Origin: Marispirochaeta aestuarii
GTDB taxonomy: Bacteria > Spirochaetota > Spirochaetia > JC444 > Marispirochaetaceae
Length of the DNA stretch: 64,000 nt
Direction of reading: 5' to 3'
NCBI RefSeq assembly: GCF_002087085.1
Contig: NZ_MWQY01000004.1
Coordinates: forward strand, 1 to 64,000
In this document: one piece after another, positions 1 through 6,837 of the stretch
How the letters are laid out: each line of letters starts with the position of its first letter
How positions within the stretch are numbered: the first letter of the stretch is position 1
Notes under the pieces: model-generated
Told to the model about the DNA's origin: nothing
The model's input: the letters and a program-made list of their open reading frames with translations, nothing else
Databases searched by the model: none
Made by a program: the position numbers and the translations under genes

Positions 1-167
1 ATAACATCCAATTGAGCTGTGTGGCGTTAAGCTGGCATGTGTTTGTGCTGCAACTCTTATACATTCTACTACGATTTCTACCCGGAATCACATGAAATAT
101 TCAGTCACCTGGTTTACCTACTGCACAAACCATGACAGTAGCCACATCTGCTCCAATTGCTGGTTAT
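1..167 (-). repeat. attC recombination site 1 (integron)
   Basis: This 167 bp element starts with ATAAC and ends with GTTAT, which are reverse complements. Inside them lie imperfectly paired boxes (CAATTGAGC on the left, GCTCCAATTG on the right, leaving one unpaired C), then further pairing of GTGTGGC with GCCACAT and of GCATGTGTTTGTGC with GCACAAACCATG. A long imperfect hairpin with extra-helical bases is the hallmark of integron attC sites, which recombine as folded single strands. It differs from the copy at 1176-1342 at only three positions. It closes the cassette lying at 168-1175 and begins at the window edge, so more array is expected to the left. Confidence 0.85.
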
Positions 168-182
168 GTTCTACATCACATC

Positions 183-812
183 CTATAATTTTTTCCATTC
201 AGCAAACTTTTCCCGTGGATCATTGCTTAGCGCATAAACTTTTACACCTTTAAACTGTTTTAATTGGTGATGATCTAATGGGATATCTGAAAAATAGTTT
301 AAATAAAGATCCAGCATGTTATTTTCTTTAAGTATACCTACTGCACTTATGTAAGTTCCATGGTTTTCTGTGAGTCGTCTATCAGAACCAAATCGTTTTA
401 TTATGTTCCCAGTTTTATCAAGAGTTCGGTGTTCGATACCATACATTCCTGTTTTTATTTCATATTCGCTTAGAATACTAACTTGAGAGGAACGATTATC
501 GTGGATGATGATAATTGATGGATATTTATTTGCACAATATTTCCTTAACTGAACGCTGCCTTCCTTTATCTTTTGACGAATTCTATTCCCAGGTTTTGAA
601 TTCCCCCAGACTGCAAAGTCATTTTCAGATAATTCATTTATTGCACTTTTCTCATCTGGATTTGTCTCTAGATCTTTTATCTCAATGTATATCAAATTAT
701 CATTCAAATATATTAAAAAGTCAGGAGACTTATCTTTTCCTTCAACTATTCTTTCATATCGAATATTTAAAATCGAGCATAAGTTAATGAATTCATACTC
801 TCCATTAGTCAT
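183..812 (-). CDS. PD-(D/E)XK nuclease-like cassette protein
   Basis: This 209-residue cassette-borne protein has no assigned function. The segment SPDFLIYLND followed by IYIEIKD gives Asp31 and Glu44-x-Lys46, the spacing of the catalytic core of the PD-(D/E)XK nuclease superfamily (D...ExK), so a metal-dependent nuclease or a restriction-endonuclease-like fold is inferred. The rest is a mix of strands and charged helices without signal peptide or membrane segment. Its ATG overlaps the stop of the upstream 105-residue gene by 4 bp, so the two are translationally coupled and probably act together. The DNA is clearly more AT-rich than the chromosomal backbone to the right. It could belong to an anti-phage or addiction system; the function is unproven. 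Confidence 0.7.
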   Translation of the reverse strand: MTNGEYEFINLCSILNIRYERIVEGKDKSPDFLIYLNDNLIYIEIKDLETNPDEKSAINELSENDFAVWGNSKPGNRIRQKIKEGSVQLRKYCANKYPSIIIIHDNRSSQVSILSEYEIKTGMYGIEHRTLDKTGNIIKRFGSDRRLTENHGTYISAVGILKENNMLDLYLNYFSDIPLDHHQLKQFKGVKVYALSNDPREKFAEWKKL

Positions 813-1126
813 TTTCTTTTTAATTTCTCTAATCTTTCAATTAATTGATTTGGTTTTTTACCTGGTGAATGTCTTTGCTTTGAAAATCTTTCTAGAATCT
901 CAATTTCTTTGTCGATCATTTTTTGCTTCTTAAATACCGTTGCTAATTTTTCATAATACCAAGGTGCCACACCAAATTTCTCTATTTTATCTTCAGATTC
1001 AGTTGCTTCAACTAAATTCCATAGTAGCTTCTCCGCATCGTCAAGTCTATTTTCAGCGATCATTTGTTTTACATCATCTGCATATTCAGTGTAATGTTTC
1101 CCTTTAAAAATACCCGGCTTTTTCAT
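809..1126 (-). CDS. small TPR-like helical protein, partner of the nuclease-like gene
   Basis: This 105-residue protein is strongly helical and charged. The stretch around residues 54-81 (APWYYEKLATVFKKQKM, then EIEILERF) resembles a tetratricopeptide helix pair, and the C-terminus is Lys/Arg-rich. It is the first gene of the cassette, with an AGGATGG ribosome-binding site just upstream of its ATG. Its stop overlaps the start of the nuclease-like gene by 4 bp. Small TPR-like proteins beside nuclease-like proteins can be regulators, antitoxins or scaffolds; which of these applies here is unknown. No catalytic motif was seen. Confidence 0.65.
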   Translation of the reverse strand: MKKPGIFKGKHYTEYADDVKQMIAENRLDDAEKLLWNLVEATESEDKIEKFGVAPWYYEKLATVFKKQKMIDKEIEILERFSKQRHSPGKKPNQLIERLEKLKRK

Positions 1127-1175
1127 TTAACCATCCTATAATTCATAATTTTAATCAAATTTATTTTGTATGAAC

Positions 1176-1342
1176 ATAACATCCAATTGAGCTGTGTGGC
1201 GTTAAGCTGGCATGTGTTTGTGCTGCAACTCTTATACATTCTACTACGATTTCTACCCGGAATAACCTGAAATATTCAGTCACCTGGTTTACCTACTGCT
1301 CAAACCATGACAGTAGCCACATCTGCTCCAATTGCTGGTTAT
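1176..1342 (-). repeat. attC recombination site 2 (integron)
   Basis: This is the second 167 bp attC, nearly identical to the copy at 1-167 (three substitutions, all in the right half). It has ATAAC/GTTAT end boxes, CAATTGAGC against GCTCCAATTG inner boxes with an unpaired C, and long imperfect internal pairing. In the cassette reading direction (- strand) it lies just downstream of the antitoxin stop and closes the toxin-antitoxin cassette. Near-identity of attC sites within one array is typical of large sedentary chromosomal integrons. Confidence 0.87.
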
Positions 1343-1650
1343 ATTGCCCTCTCTTCCTTCAGCAGCCTGAACGACTTAATGATCTCATCCTTCTCAAATA
1401 GCTGATTTGTAATGTATTTATGAAGCACCGTTGTAATAAGCGTTTGGTACGGTAACCCTTCCTGTTCTGCCTTCTCTTTTAGTTTTTCTAAATCATAATT
1501 TGAAATTCTTAGGCTTATCGCCTTATTTTTCTTGGCTCCAGCTATTATGGATTCGACCTTCTTTCTCTTTTCACCTGTGACGGATCGATAGGTGTCAATT
1601 TCATTTTCTATTTTCTTCTCTTCAGCAGTAAGGTTATATCTTCGTTTCAT
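1339..1650 (-). CDS. ribbon-helix-helix (CopG/BrnA-like) antitoxin
   Basis: This 103-residue protein starts one base after the toxin stop. The segment at about 45-81 (AISLRISNYDLEKLKEKA, then LPYQTLITTVLHKYI) is the classic beta-strand/helix/helix of CopG-type DNA-binding antitoxins, with alternating residues in the strand for DNA contact. The N-terminal 40 residues are charged and helical. In this family the protein neutralises the cognate toxin and represses the shared promoter. Its C-terminal codons run to the edge of attC site 2. Placing the antitoxin second in the operon is usual for BrnT/BrnA-type modules. Such modules often occur in large chromosomal integrons, where they are thought to stabilise the array. 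Confidence 0.8.
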   Translation of the reverse strand: MKRRYNLTAEEKKIENEIDTYRSVTGEKRKKVESIIAGAKKNKAISLRISNYDLEKLKEKAEQEGLPYQTLITTVLHKYITNQLFEKDEIIKSFRLLKEERAI

Positions 1651-1651
1651 A

Positions 1652-1918
1652 TCATTTCCTTCGATATTTCTTGTGGTATTTTCGACTCTGATAGGCAGTC
1701 TTCAATACGATATTATCATCCTCATCTATTATGAATGGGACAATCCACGTATAGTCTTGTATTTCCATCACAAAATACATCTGCCCCTCACGTACTGGAT
1801 TCTCAATAATATCCATGTACATTCCATCCATAATCATCTGACTTATTTCATCAAAAGAGATATTTCTCTCTAAAATGAGTTTTTCATTTTTTTCTTTATC
1901 CCAGATGATGGAATTCAT
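1652..1918 (-). CDS. BrnT-like toxin of a type II toxin-antitoxin pair
   Basis: This 88-residue protein begins with IIWDKEKNEKL, then ISFDEISQMI, and ends with a basic tail (YQSRKYHKKYRRK). This matches the general plan of BrnT/RelE-like RNase toxins, in which a WD-x-x-KN opening and a C-terminal strand plus basic tail form the active surface. The adjoining RHH protein supports the assignment. The ATG lies at the expected transcription start of a consensus promoter, so the message may be leaderless. The exact toxin family is less certain than the toxin-antitoxin pairing itself. Confidence 0.72.
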   Translation of the reverse strand: MNSIIWDKEKNEKLILERNISFDEISQMIMDGMYMDIIENPVREGQMYFVMEIQDYTWIVPFIIDEDDNIVLKTAYQSRKYHKKYRRK

Positions 1919-1923
1919 ATCTA

Positions 1924-1952
1924 ATAATACTTTATCGTATATACATTGTCAA
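1924..1952 (-). promoter_or_regulatory. sigma70-type promoter of the toxin-antitoxin cassette
   Basis: On the - strand TTGACA (1952-1947) is followed by a 17 bp spacer and TATTAT (1929-1924). This is an almost perfect consensus promoter, and the expected start point (about 1917-1918) falls on the toxin ATG. The cassette therefore does not depend on an upstream integron promoter. Confidence 0.75.
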
Positions 1953-2065
1953 CCTTATTCAAACACACATGCAACGTCTTTATACATCGAAAACAGCTAT
2001 GCAGGTGCTTTTTAATACTCAGAATCATACAGCGTCTTTACACCATTTTTACCTGGTTGAAGGTG

Positions 2066-2197
2066 TTAAATTCTTATTCTTCTTTTCAATATGCATTTTT
2101 TTAAGATGTATCGTTTCAAGTTATCACATCTGTGATTCATCAACACCGTTAACCGGCCTTCTTCAATTCTTCTTTTTATTTCTCTAAGTGTAAGCAT
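2066..2197 (-). CDS. possible 43-residue basic peptide
   Basis: A short reading frame in the toxin-antitoxin cassette begins ATG at 2197 and would encode a very basic peptide starting MLTLREIKRRIEEG. It sits between attC site 3 and the toxin promoter, in the cassette reading direction. No clear ribosome-binding site precedes the ATG, although the frame stays open for about 16 further codons upstream, back to a stop just inside attC site 3. It may be a degenerate cassette gene or chance. No function is proposed. Confidence 0.25.
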   Translation of the reverse strand: MLTLREIKRRIEEGRLTVLMNHRCDNLKRYILKKCILKRRIRI

Positions 2198-2247
2198 TGT
2201 TCCTGTGCATTTGTCTTTGATGTCCCTAACTTCTTCCCTGGGTCAAT

Positions 2248-2414
2248 ATAACACCCAGTTGAGCTGCAAACCGTTAAGCTGGCGCAGTTTGTGCCTCAAT
2301 CGTAAACAGTATAACTCCACTTATAATCAAGAACAATCGAAAACTATTGTTCCCCATTTTCACGAGCCTGCACAAACTGTGACAGTAGGTTTGTCTGCTC
2401 CAACTGCAGGTTAT
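2248..2414 (-). repeat. attC recombination site 3 (closest to the integrase)
   Basis: This is a third attC of exactly the same length (167 bp) as the other two but clearly diverged. Its ends are ATAAC and GTTAT, with inner boxes CAGTTGAGC against GCTCCAACTG, so substitutions are compensated across the stem (AATTG has become AGTTG on one side and CAACT on the other). The apical part carries a 22 bp palindrome (GAACAAT, 8 bp, ATTGTTC at 2331-2352) that the other two lack. Compensatory change supports selection on the folded structure. Confidence 0.82.
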
Positions 2415-2825
2415 ACTGCGCTGATCCCCCAGGCAGAAGAACCATTTTTCGAACCATGAGGAGAATTTCCATCGAACACCGAAAAATAGTCTCAAAGGAA
2501 AAGTGCGTTTGGCCGTAGCGTGGCCATTAATTGCGTTGGGTTGCGTGCAGGCCTTTGCGTGGCTGCGTGGCCAGGCGTTGGCCAGCGATAGGCCTTAGTG
2601 TAATCTCGATAAACTTTCGTTATCGAATTCCCTCTTCCTTTCCTTCTTCGAAGTCCCCAAAAAAGTGTCTGTATAACATATTCTACCCACTACTTTTGTC
2701 CTATTTTAACCTCTTATCATCTGAATGCGCAATTATTTTACAAAAACGGCGTTCAAAGTAAAAGCATTCAACATTAGCTATGGTTTTAAACAATAGAAAC
2801 TATTGTTCTCCGGAGGTCAATATCA
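2415..2825. other. integrase-proximal region with candidate attI and a GC-rich segment
   Basis: No convincing gene is present in these roughly 410 bases. On the - strand GTTATAC occurs at 2677-2671, matching the GTTAT(A/G)T end boxes of the three attC sites, so this is the best candidate for the attI insertion point. If so, the segment from there to 2248 would be a small cassette without an obvious gene. A GC-rich stretch at about 2503-2605 repeats GCGTGGC and TGGCC motifs and is compositionally unlike its AT-rich surroundings. The promoter of the integrase must lie near 2740-2790 but no consensus pair was certain. Confidence 0.45.
2789..2807. promoter_or_regulatory. palindromic candidate operator before the integrase gene
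   Basis: AACAATAG, AAA, CTATTGTT is a perfect 8 bp inverted repeat with a 3 bp spacer. It ends five bases before the GGAGG ribosome-binding site (2812-2816) of the integrase gene. Position and symmetry fit a repressor site or a translational hairpin. Related sequences (GAACAAT, 8 bp, ATTGTTC) occur at 2331-2352 and 4188-4209. It does not match the well-known LexA boxes that control many other integron integrases. Confidence 0.5.
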
Positions 2826-4070
2826 ATGGACCAGGAAGTGTACGGTCGATACATTAATTATCTCCAGAAATATCATAAGATAAAAGAGAATCACCTTTCC
2901 TGGTACCTCCATTGGGTAAAGAAATATATCAACTATTGGAATAACGATAAGAACTACCTCAAGGACGACTCAATCCGGAGATATTTTCAATTCCTTGCAG
3001 ACCGGTATGAACCATGGCAGGTAGAGCAGGCTGCCGCGGCGATTCGTCTTTTTGTTCATTACATGAACAAAATGGAAAATAGCGCAAAACTACAGAAACC
3101 GGGGAATTGGCCGGAGGTTCTGGATAAGATGAAGTCTGAGCTCAGGGTGCAGAGCAAGTCGTATAGAACAGAGAAAACCTACCTCTACTGGGTCCGCGAT
3201 TTTTCCCGATGGCGCAACCCTAAAAACCCGGATCAACTTGGATCTGACGATGTCCGCGCTTACCTCACCCATCTTTCAATCAACCGTAACATATCCTTTG
3301 CAACTCAGAAACAGGCTTTTATCGCTTTACTGTTTTTATTCCGTCATGTTTTAAATATAGAGATAAATGGCCTCGAATCAGTGGTCCGAGCCAGAGTAAA
3401 TAGAAAACTCCCTGTCGTTCTTTCTCCATCCGAGATATCAGGGATCTTACAATATGTGCCTGAAGAATACCGTCTGATGTGCCGCATTATCTATGGGGGC
3501 GGACTTCGACTTTCAGAATGTCTGGAATTAAGAGTAAAAGATGTCGATATCGACGGCGGATCAATCATTATCCGTTCTGGTAAAGGTAATAAAGATCGCC
3601 TGACCTTACTCTCACGGTCGGTGATTCCGGATTTACAGAAGCACATTGTAAAAGTCAGACAGTTATACGAGTCTGATCGCCTTGAAAAATTGCCAGGTGT
3701 ACCTCTGCCTTTTGCATTGCAAAAGAAGTACCCTCAGGCATCTACGGAATGGAACTGGTTCTGGATCTTCCCTTCCCCCCGGTTTTCGGTGTGTCCGCGG
3801 ACCAATCAGCCAGGCAGGTTCCATGTGTTTCCATCAACTCTGCAGCACGCCTTTCATGAAGCGCTGAGAAAATCCGGAATCCCAAAGAAAGCAGGCATCC
3901 ATACCCTGCGACATAGTTTTGCGACACACCTGATAGAGGCAGGTTATGATATAAGAACAGTACAGGAACTGCTCGGCCATTCGAACCTAAGTACAACAAT
4001 GATCTATACCCACGTAGCCACAAAGAATAAGCTCAGTGTAATCAGTCCCATGGACAAAATGGACATCTGA
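2826..4070 (+). CDS. intI: integron integrase (IntI-family tyrosine recombinase)
   Basis: This 414-residue enzyme inserts and excises gene cassettes by attC x attI recombination. The tyrosine-recombinase residues are Arg228 (GGLRLSECL), Lys253 (SGKGNKDR), His359 and Arg362 (HTLRHSFATHL), His385 (ELLGH) and nucleophile Tyr394 (TMIYTH). Decisive for IntI rather than XerC/D is the extra segment at about 292-345, with FALQKKYPQASTEW, NWFWIFPS and a tail resembling the IntI-specific helix that grips folded attC. The ending SPMDKM also resembles IntI1. Known IntI proteins are about 320-350 residues; here some 90 residues precede the usual start and look like a second core-binding-type helical domain. 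The gene has a strong GGAGG site 9 bp before ATG and is divergent from the cassettes, the canonical layout. Confidence 0.93.
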   Translation: MDQEVYGRYINYLQKYHKIKENHLSWYLHWVKKYINYWNNDKNYLKDDSIRRYFQFLADRYEPWQVEQAAAAIRLFVHYMNKMENSAKLQKPGNWPEVLDKMKSELRVQSKSYRTEKTYLYWVRDFSRWRNPKNPDQLGSDDVRAYLTHLSINRNISFATQKQAFIALLFLFRHVLNIEINGLESVVRARVNRKLPVVLSPSEISGILQYVPEEYRLMCRIIYGGGLRLSECLELRVKDVDIDGGSIIIRSGKGNKDRLTLLSRSVIPDLQKHIVKVRQLYESDRLEKLPGVPLPFALQKKYPQASTEWNWFWIFPSPRFSVCPRTNQPGRFHVFPSTLQHAFHEALRKSGIPKKAGIHTLRHSFATHLIEAGYDIRTVQELLGHSNLSTTMIYTHVATKNKLSVISPMDKMDI

Positions 4071-4159
4071 CCTTTGAATAGAAGAATCACCCTTGACCTA
4101 TTGGAGCCTCAGGGAAAAGCTCGCCAGAACTTTAATCTTTCAGCTATCCTGCTCAATAT

Positions 4160-4196
4160 AAAAGCATTGTTCCCCATTTATTGACCAGAACAATGC
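4160..4196 (-). terminator. terminator of the sensor kinase operon
   Basis: On the - strand the perfect 9 bp arms GCATTGTTC and GAACAATGC (4196-4188 and 4172-4164) are separated by 15 bases and followed by TTTT. This lies just past the kinase stop and before the convergent integrase end. The right arm overlaps a second palindrome (4188-4209) of the integron-associated GAACAAT family. Confidence 0.5.
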
Positions 4197-4220
4197 GGGG
4201 CTATTGTTCTGCCATTCCGT

Positions 4221-5942
4221 TTACACGTACTCGGCCAGCGGCAGGGAAACAAAGAAAACTGTTTCTCCCGGTTTTGACTCTACCCAGATTTTCCCCTGGG
4301 ATGATTCTATGATCCTCCTGCAGATATCGAGGCCAAGGCCCATTCCCTGCATAGTGTTTTTGGTAGTAAAGAAGGGTTCAAATATCCGATCCTGGATTTC
4401 AGGAGGTATTCCGGGGCCGTTGTCTTTAACCGAGATAATCCCCCGGCCGTCCTGCTCCTGTGTCGTGATTACGATTTCGCCGGAACCATTCAACACCTGA
4501 ACAGCATTTCGTATCAGGTTCATCCAGACATTGGATAAGGTATCCGCCCTGGCTTGAACAAGCAGTCCGGAGAACTCTGTTTTGACGCTGATTCCGTGTT
4601 TCAGCAGGTTATGCATAAGGGTCAGCACCTTTTTTATATCCGTTTCCACATCGATTATCTTTGTTGTATCGAAAACAGTTGTTGTAAGGTATGACCGGAG
4701 CGCTTCGATAACATTCGACGCTTTTGCAGAAGATTCTGTAATAACCTCGATCATCCGTCTGATTATTACCGTATCCGAAACCTCCGCCAGGATTTCCCGA
4801 TTCCTGTTTATTGCAAGGTACGGTAAAAGATCATCGAGTTTGTTCAACAGCCCCATATCAGCAAGGCATGCGGTAACTTCAGGACTGTTTGGAATGTTCT
4901 GCTGTTCCAGCAGAGCCTCGATTTCTTTCGTCTCCCGCCGGGAGGGAAGATAAATATCCAGCGTTTTATTGCTTTCTAAACCCAGAACAACAGTTTTCGT
5001 GTATAAGTTCTGTTCCTGATCGGACAGGGAAGAGAAAAAGGCCGGCTGTTCAGGGAGCTTTTTGTCAAATGAATTGACCATCGATGAGACGGCGGATTGT
5101 ATCGCTCCCAGCGGTGTGTTCAGTTCATGGGCTATACCGGCGGAAAGCTGTCCCAGAGCGGAAAGTTTCCCGGATTCAATGAGCCGTTCCTGCATGCGCC
5201 GTAATTCAACGAGAGAGTCTTCCAGTTCCGCCGTCCGCTCGGCAACCCGTTGTTCAAGGGATACATTTATCTCCACCAGTTCGGCATTTTTTCCCTGGAT
5301 TCTTCTGGTCATTTCATTCAGCAGGTTTATTATTGCATCTATATCTTCGTAATCCGTCTCGGGGATCGTATACGCATAGTTTCCGGCTCCGATTTCGCTG
5401 ATTCCCTCGGATAATGCTGAAAAGACCCTTTGTGTCCGCTTTTGAATAAGCACCCGTGTGGCGATTAAATACACTGTCAAAATCGCGATTACCGCAACAA
5501 CCATGGCAAACAGAAAACGCTTGATTGTTAACAGCAGCTCGTTATCACTGAACTGCAGTTCTATTGTTCCGAGAAAAAAATCGTTATAGTTGACTTCTCT
5601 GATCCGCGGCTTGATCCATCGGGACTGGACTGGGGCCGGCTTGTTTACAACAATTCCTGTTGCAGAGGTATCAATAACGATACCGGAGATCCGACCGGAA
5701 GAAAGCAGTGCATCGGCAATCCTGCTAATCTGGCTGTCGTCCACATTATACAGGGGTTCGGTCAGGATATAGACTGTTTCGTCCGCTGCATTTTCTGCTT
5801 TGTTATTCAAATCGAGGATAATAAAGACGGATATGGCAAAAATAGAAACAATCTGAACAATAAATATGGTACCTATTGATATGACAAGAGAAAGAACCTG
5901 GGTTCCTTCTATAAGCCTTTTCGCCGGGTTTTTACCAGCCAT
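4221..5942 (-). CDS. membrane sensor histidine kinase
   Basis: This 573-residue kinase has a membrane segment at about 17-42, a periplasmic loop of about 100 residues and a second membrane segment at about 143-162. A HAMP-like linker and a coiled coil (about 205-258) follow. The phospho-acceptor His272 is in AGIAHELNTP. The ATPase domain shows the N box (NLIRNAVQV), DNGPGIP and GMGLGLDICRRI. About 110 residues are inserted between the H box and the rest of the dimerisation domain. It starts three bases after the solute-binding protein stop, with the response regulator upstream, so the three probably form one signalling pathway: periplasmic ligand, kinase, receiver. Confidence 0.9.
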   Translation of the reverse strand: MAGKNPAKRLIEGTQVLSLVISIGTIFIVQIVSIFAISVFIILDLNNKAENAADETVYILTEPLYNVDDSQISRIADALLSSGRISGIVIDTSATGIVVNKPAPVQSRWIKPRIREVNYNDFFLGTIELQFSDNELLLTIKRFLFAMVVAVIAILTVYLIATRVLIQKRTQRVFSALSEGISEIGAGNYAYTIPETDYEDIDAIINLLNEMTRRIQGKNAELVEINVSLEQRVAERTAELEDSLVELRRMQERLIESGKLSALGQLSAGIAHELNTPLGAIQSAVSSMVNSFDKKLPEQPAFFSSLSDQEQNLYTKTVVLGLESNKTLDIYLPSRRETKEIEALLEQQNIPNSPEVTACLADMGLLNKLDDLLPYLAINRNREILAEVSDTVIIRRMIEVITESSAKASNVIEALRSYLTTTVFDTTKIIDVETDIKKVLTLMHNLLKHGISVKTEFSGLLVQARADTLSNVWMNLIRNAVQVLNGSGEIVITTQEQDGRGIISVKDNGPGIPPEIQDRIFEPFFTTKNTMQGMGLGLDICRRIIESSQGKIWVESKPGETVFFVSLPLAEYV

Positions 5943-5945
5943 TTT

Positions 5946-6725
5946 CTATTGATTCCCTTCAGCGACAAAAGACCTGACCATTTTTTCAAAAATCCCCTGT
6001 TCCAGGCCTTTCGCATTCACATTGTCGTAGCGGTTACGAAGATCCCTTCCTTTTTCGGTGTTCCGGAATACTGTATACACATGTACCGCTTCCGTCGGCA
6101 AAGGTATTACCTTTACCCGCTCCCTGTATCCCTTCTGATTCAGATAATAGATCATGGATATATAGTTAATATCGAGAACACCGTCCAGTCTCCCCGCCCA
6201 GAGTTTATTCAGATTGATCTGCCGGTAATCCTGATGCTGAACCAGTTCCAGCTTTATCCTTTCGTCAATGAACATGGGAGGTATATACGCAGCGTCCAGG
6301 AACCCTATTGTCATACCGAAAAGATCCGCCGGCTTGGTTATCGAAGAAACAGGACTGTCCGGTCGGACTATCAGACAACTGTCTATCTTTGCAAGTATCG
6401 TTTCCGGAAACAGAAATTTTTCTTCCCGTTCAGGAATCTTTGTCATATTTGGGATAATGTCGATCTCTCCCGATTCAAGAAGCGCAAGAGCCCTGACAAT
6501 CGGGAATACCCCCAAAACATCAAGCTCAACCCCCATACGCGGGGCGATATATTGTCGCCAGTATTCCACCGCGATTCCGGTAACGCCTCCTGAATCGTCG
6601 TACATCATGAAAGGTTCAAGTCGAAAAACAGCCATTTTTACCGTTTCCGCATAAAGATCATCGGAAAAAACAGCGAAGCAGAGAAAAATAGCGGCCATTA
6701 TAAGAGATATCTTTTGTATAACCAT
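5946..6725 (-). CDS. periplasmic solute-binding protein, family 3 type (sensor-associated)
   Basis: This protein of about 259 residues is exported, with a signal peptide MVIQKISLIMAAIFLCF ending near DLYAE. An open frame runs further upstream to a TTG at 6791, but the ATG at 6725 gives a clean signal peptide and was chosen. The body (VKMAVFRLEPFMMYDD, GVTGIAVEYW, EIDIIPNMTKIPEREEKFLF) is the bilobal amino-acid-binding fold of bacterial family 3 proteins. There is no permease nearby. The kinase gene follows after three bases, so a sensing role, presenting ligand to the kinase, is more likely than transport. Confidence 0.82.
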   Translation of the reverse strand: MVIQKISLIMAAIFLCFAVFSDDLYAETVKMAVFRLEPFMMYDDSGGVTGIAVEYWRQYIAPRMGVELDVLGVFPIVRALALLESGEIDIIPNMTKIPEREEKFLFPETILAKIDSCLIVRPDSPVSSITKPADLFGMTIGFLDAAYIPPMFIDERIKLELVQHQDYRQINLNKLWAGRLDGVLDINYISMIYYLNQKGYRERVKVIPLPTEAVHVYTVFRNTEKGRDLRNRYDNVNAKGLEQGIFEKMVRSFVAEGNQ

Positions 6726-6837
6726 CACCGCCCGCCCTGACAGGCTTGATGCTGCAGAAACAGCCTGAGTCACAGGTATAAGTCTAGTCAAATTATCCTG
6801 AAAATCAAGAATCGCAACAGATGTTTTATTGGCCGGG

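Noticed and set aside
1-1342. Near-identical 167 bp repeats as insertion-sequence ends
   Set aside because: They are direct repeats with internal hairpins, carry no transposase between them and have no flanking target duplications; attC explains every feature.
1969-2495. Short open frames on both strands (1969-2187 +, 2205-2459 +, 2274-2495 -)
   Set aside because: They overlap the attC 3 hairpin or the AT-rich spacer, lack ribosome-binding sites, and read like antisense of structured DNA.
2534-2546. ATTAATTGCGTTG match to a common cloning-vector segment
   Set aside because: Only about 13 bases match, the surrounding DNA differs, and such a short match is expected by chance.
2826-4070. Recombinase as XerC/XerD or a phage integrase
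   Set aside because: The KYPQASTEW-WFWIFPS insertion and the SPMDKM ending are IntI features absent from Xer proteins.
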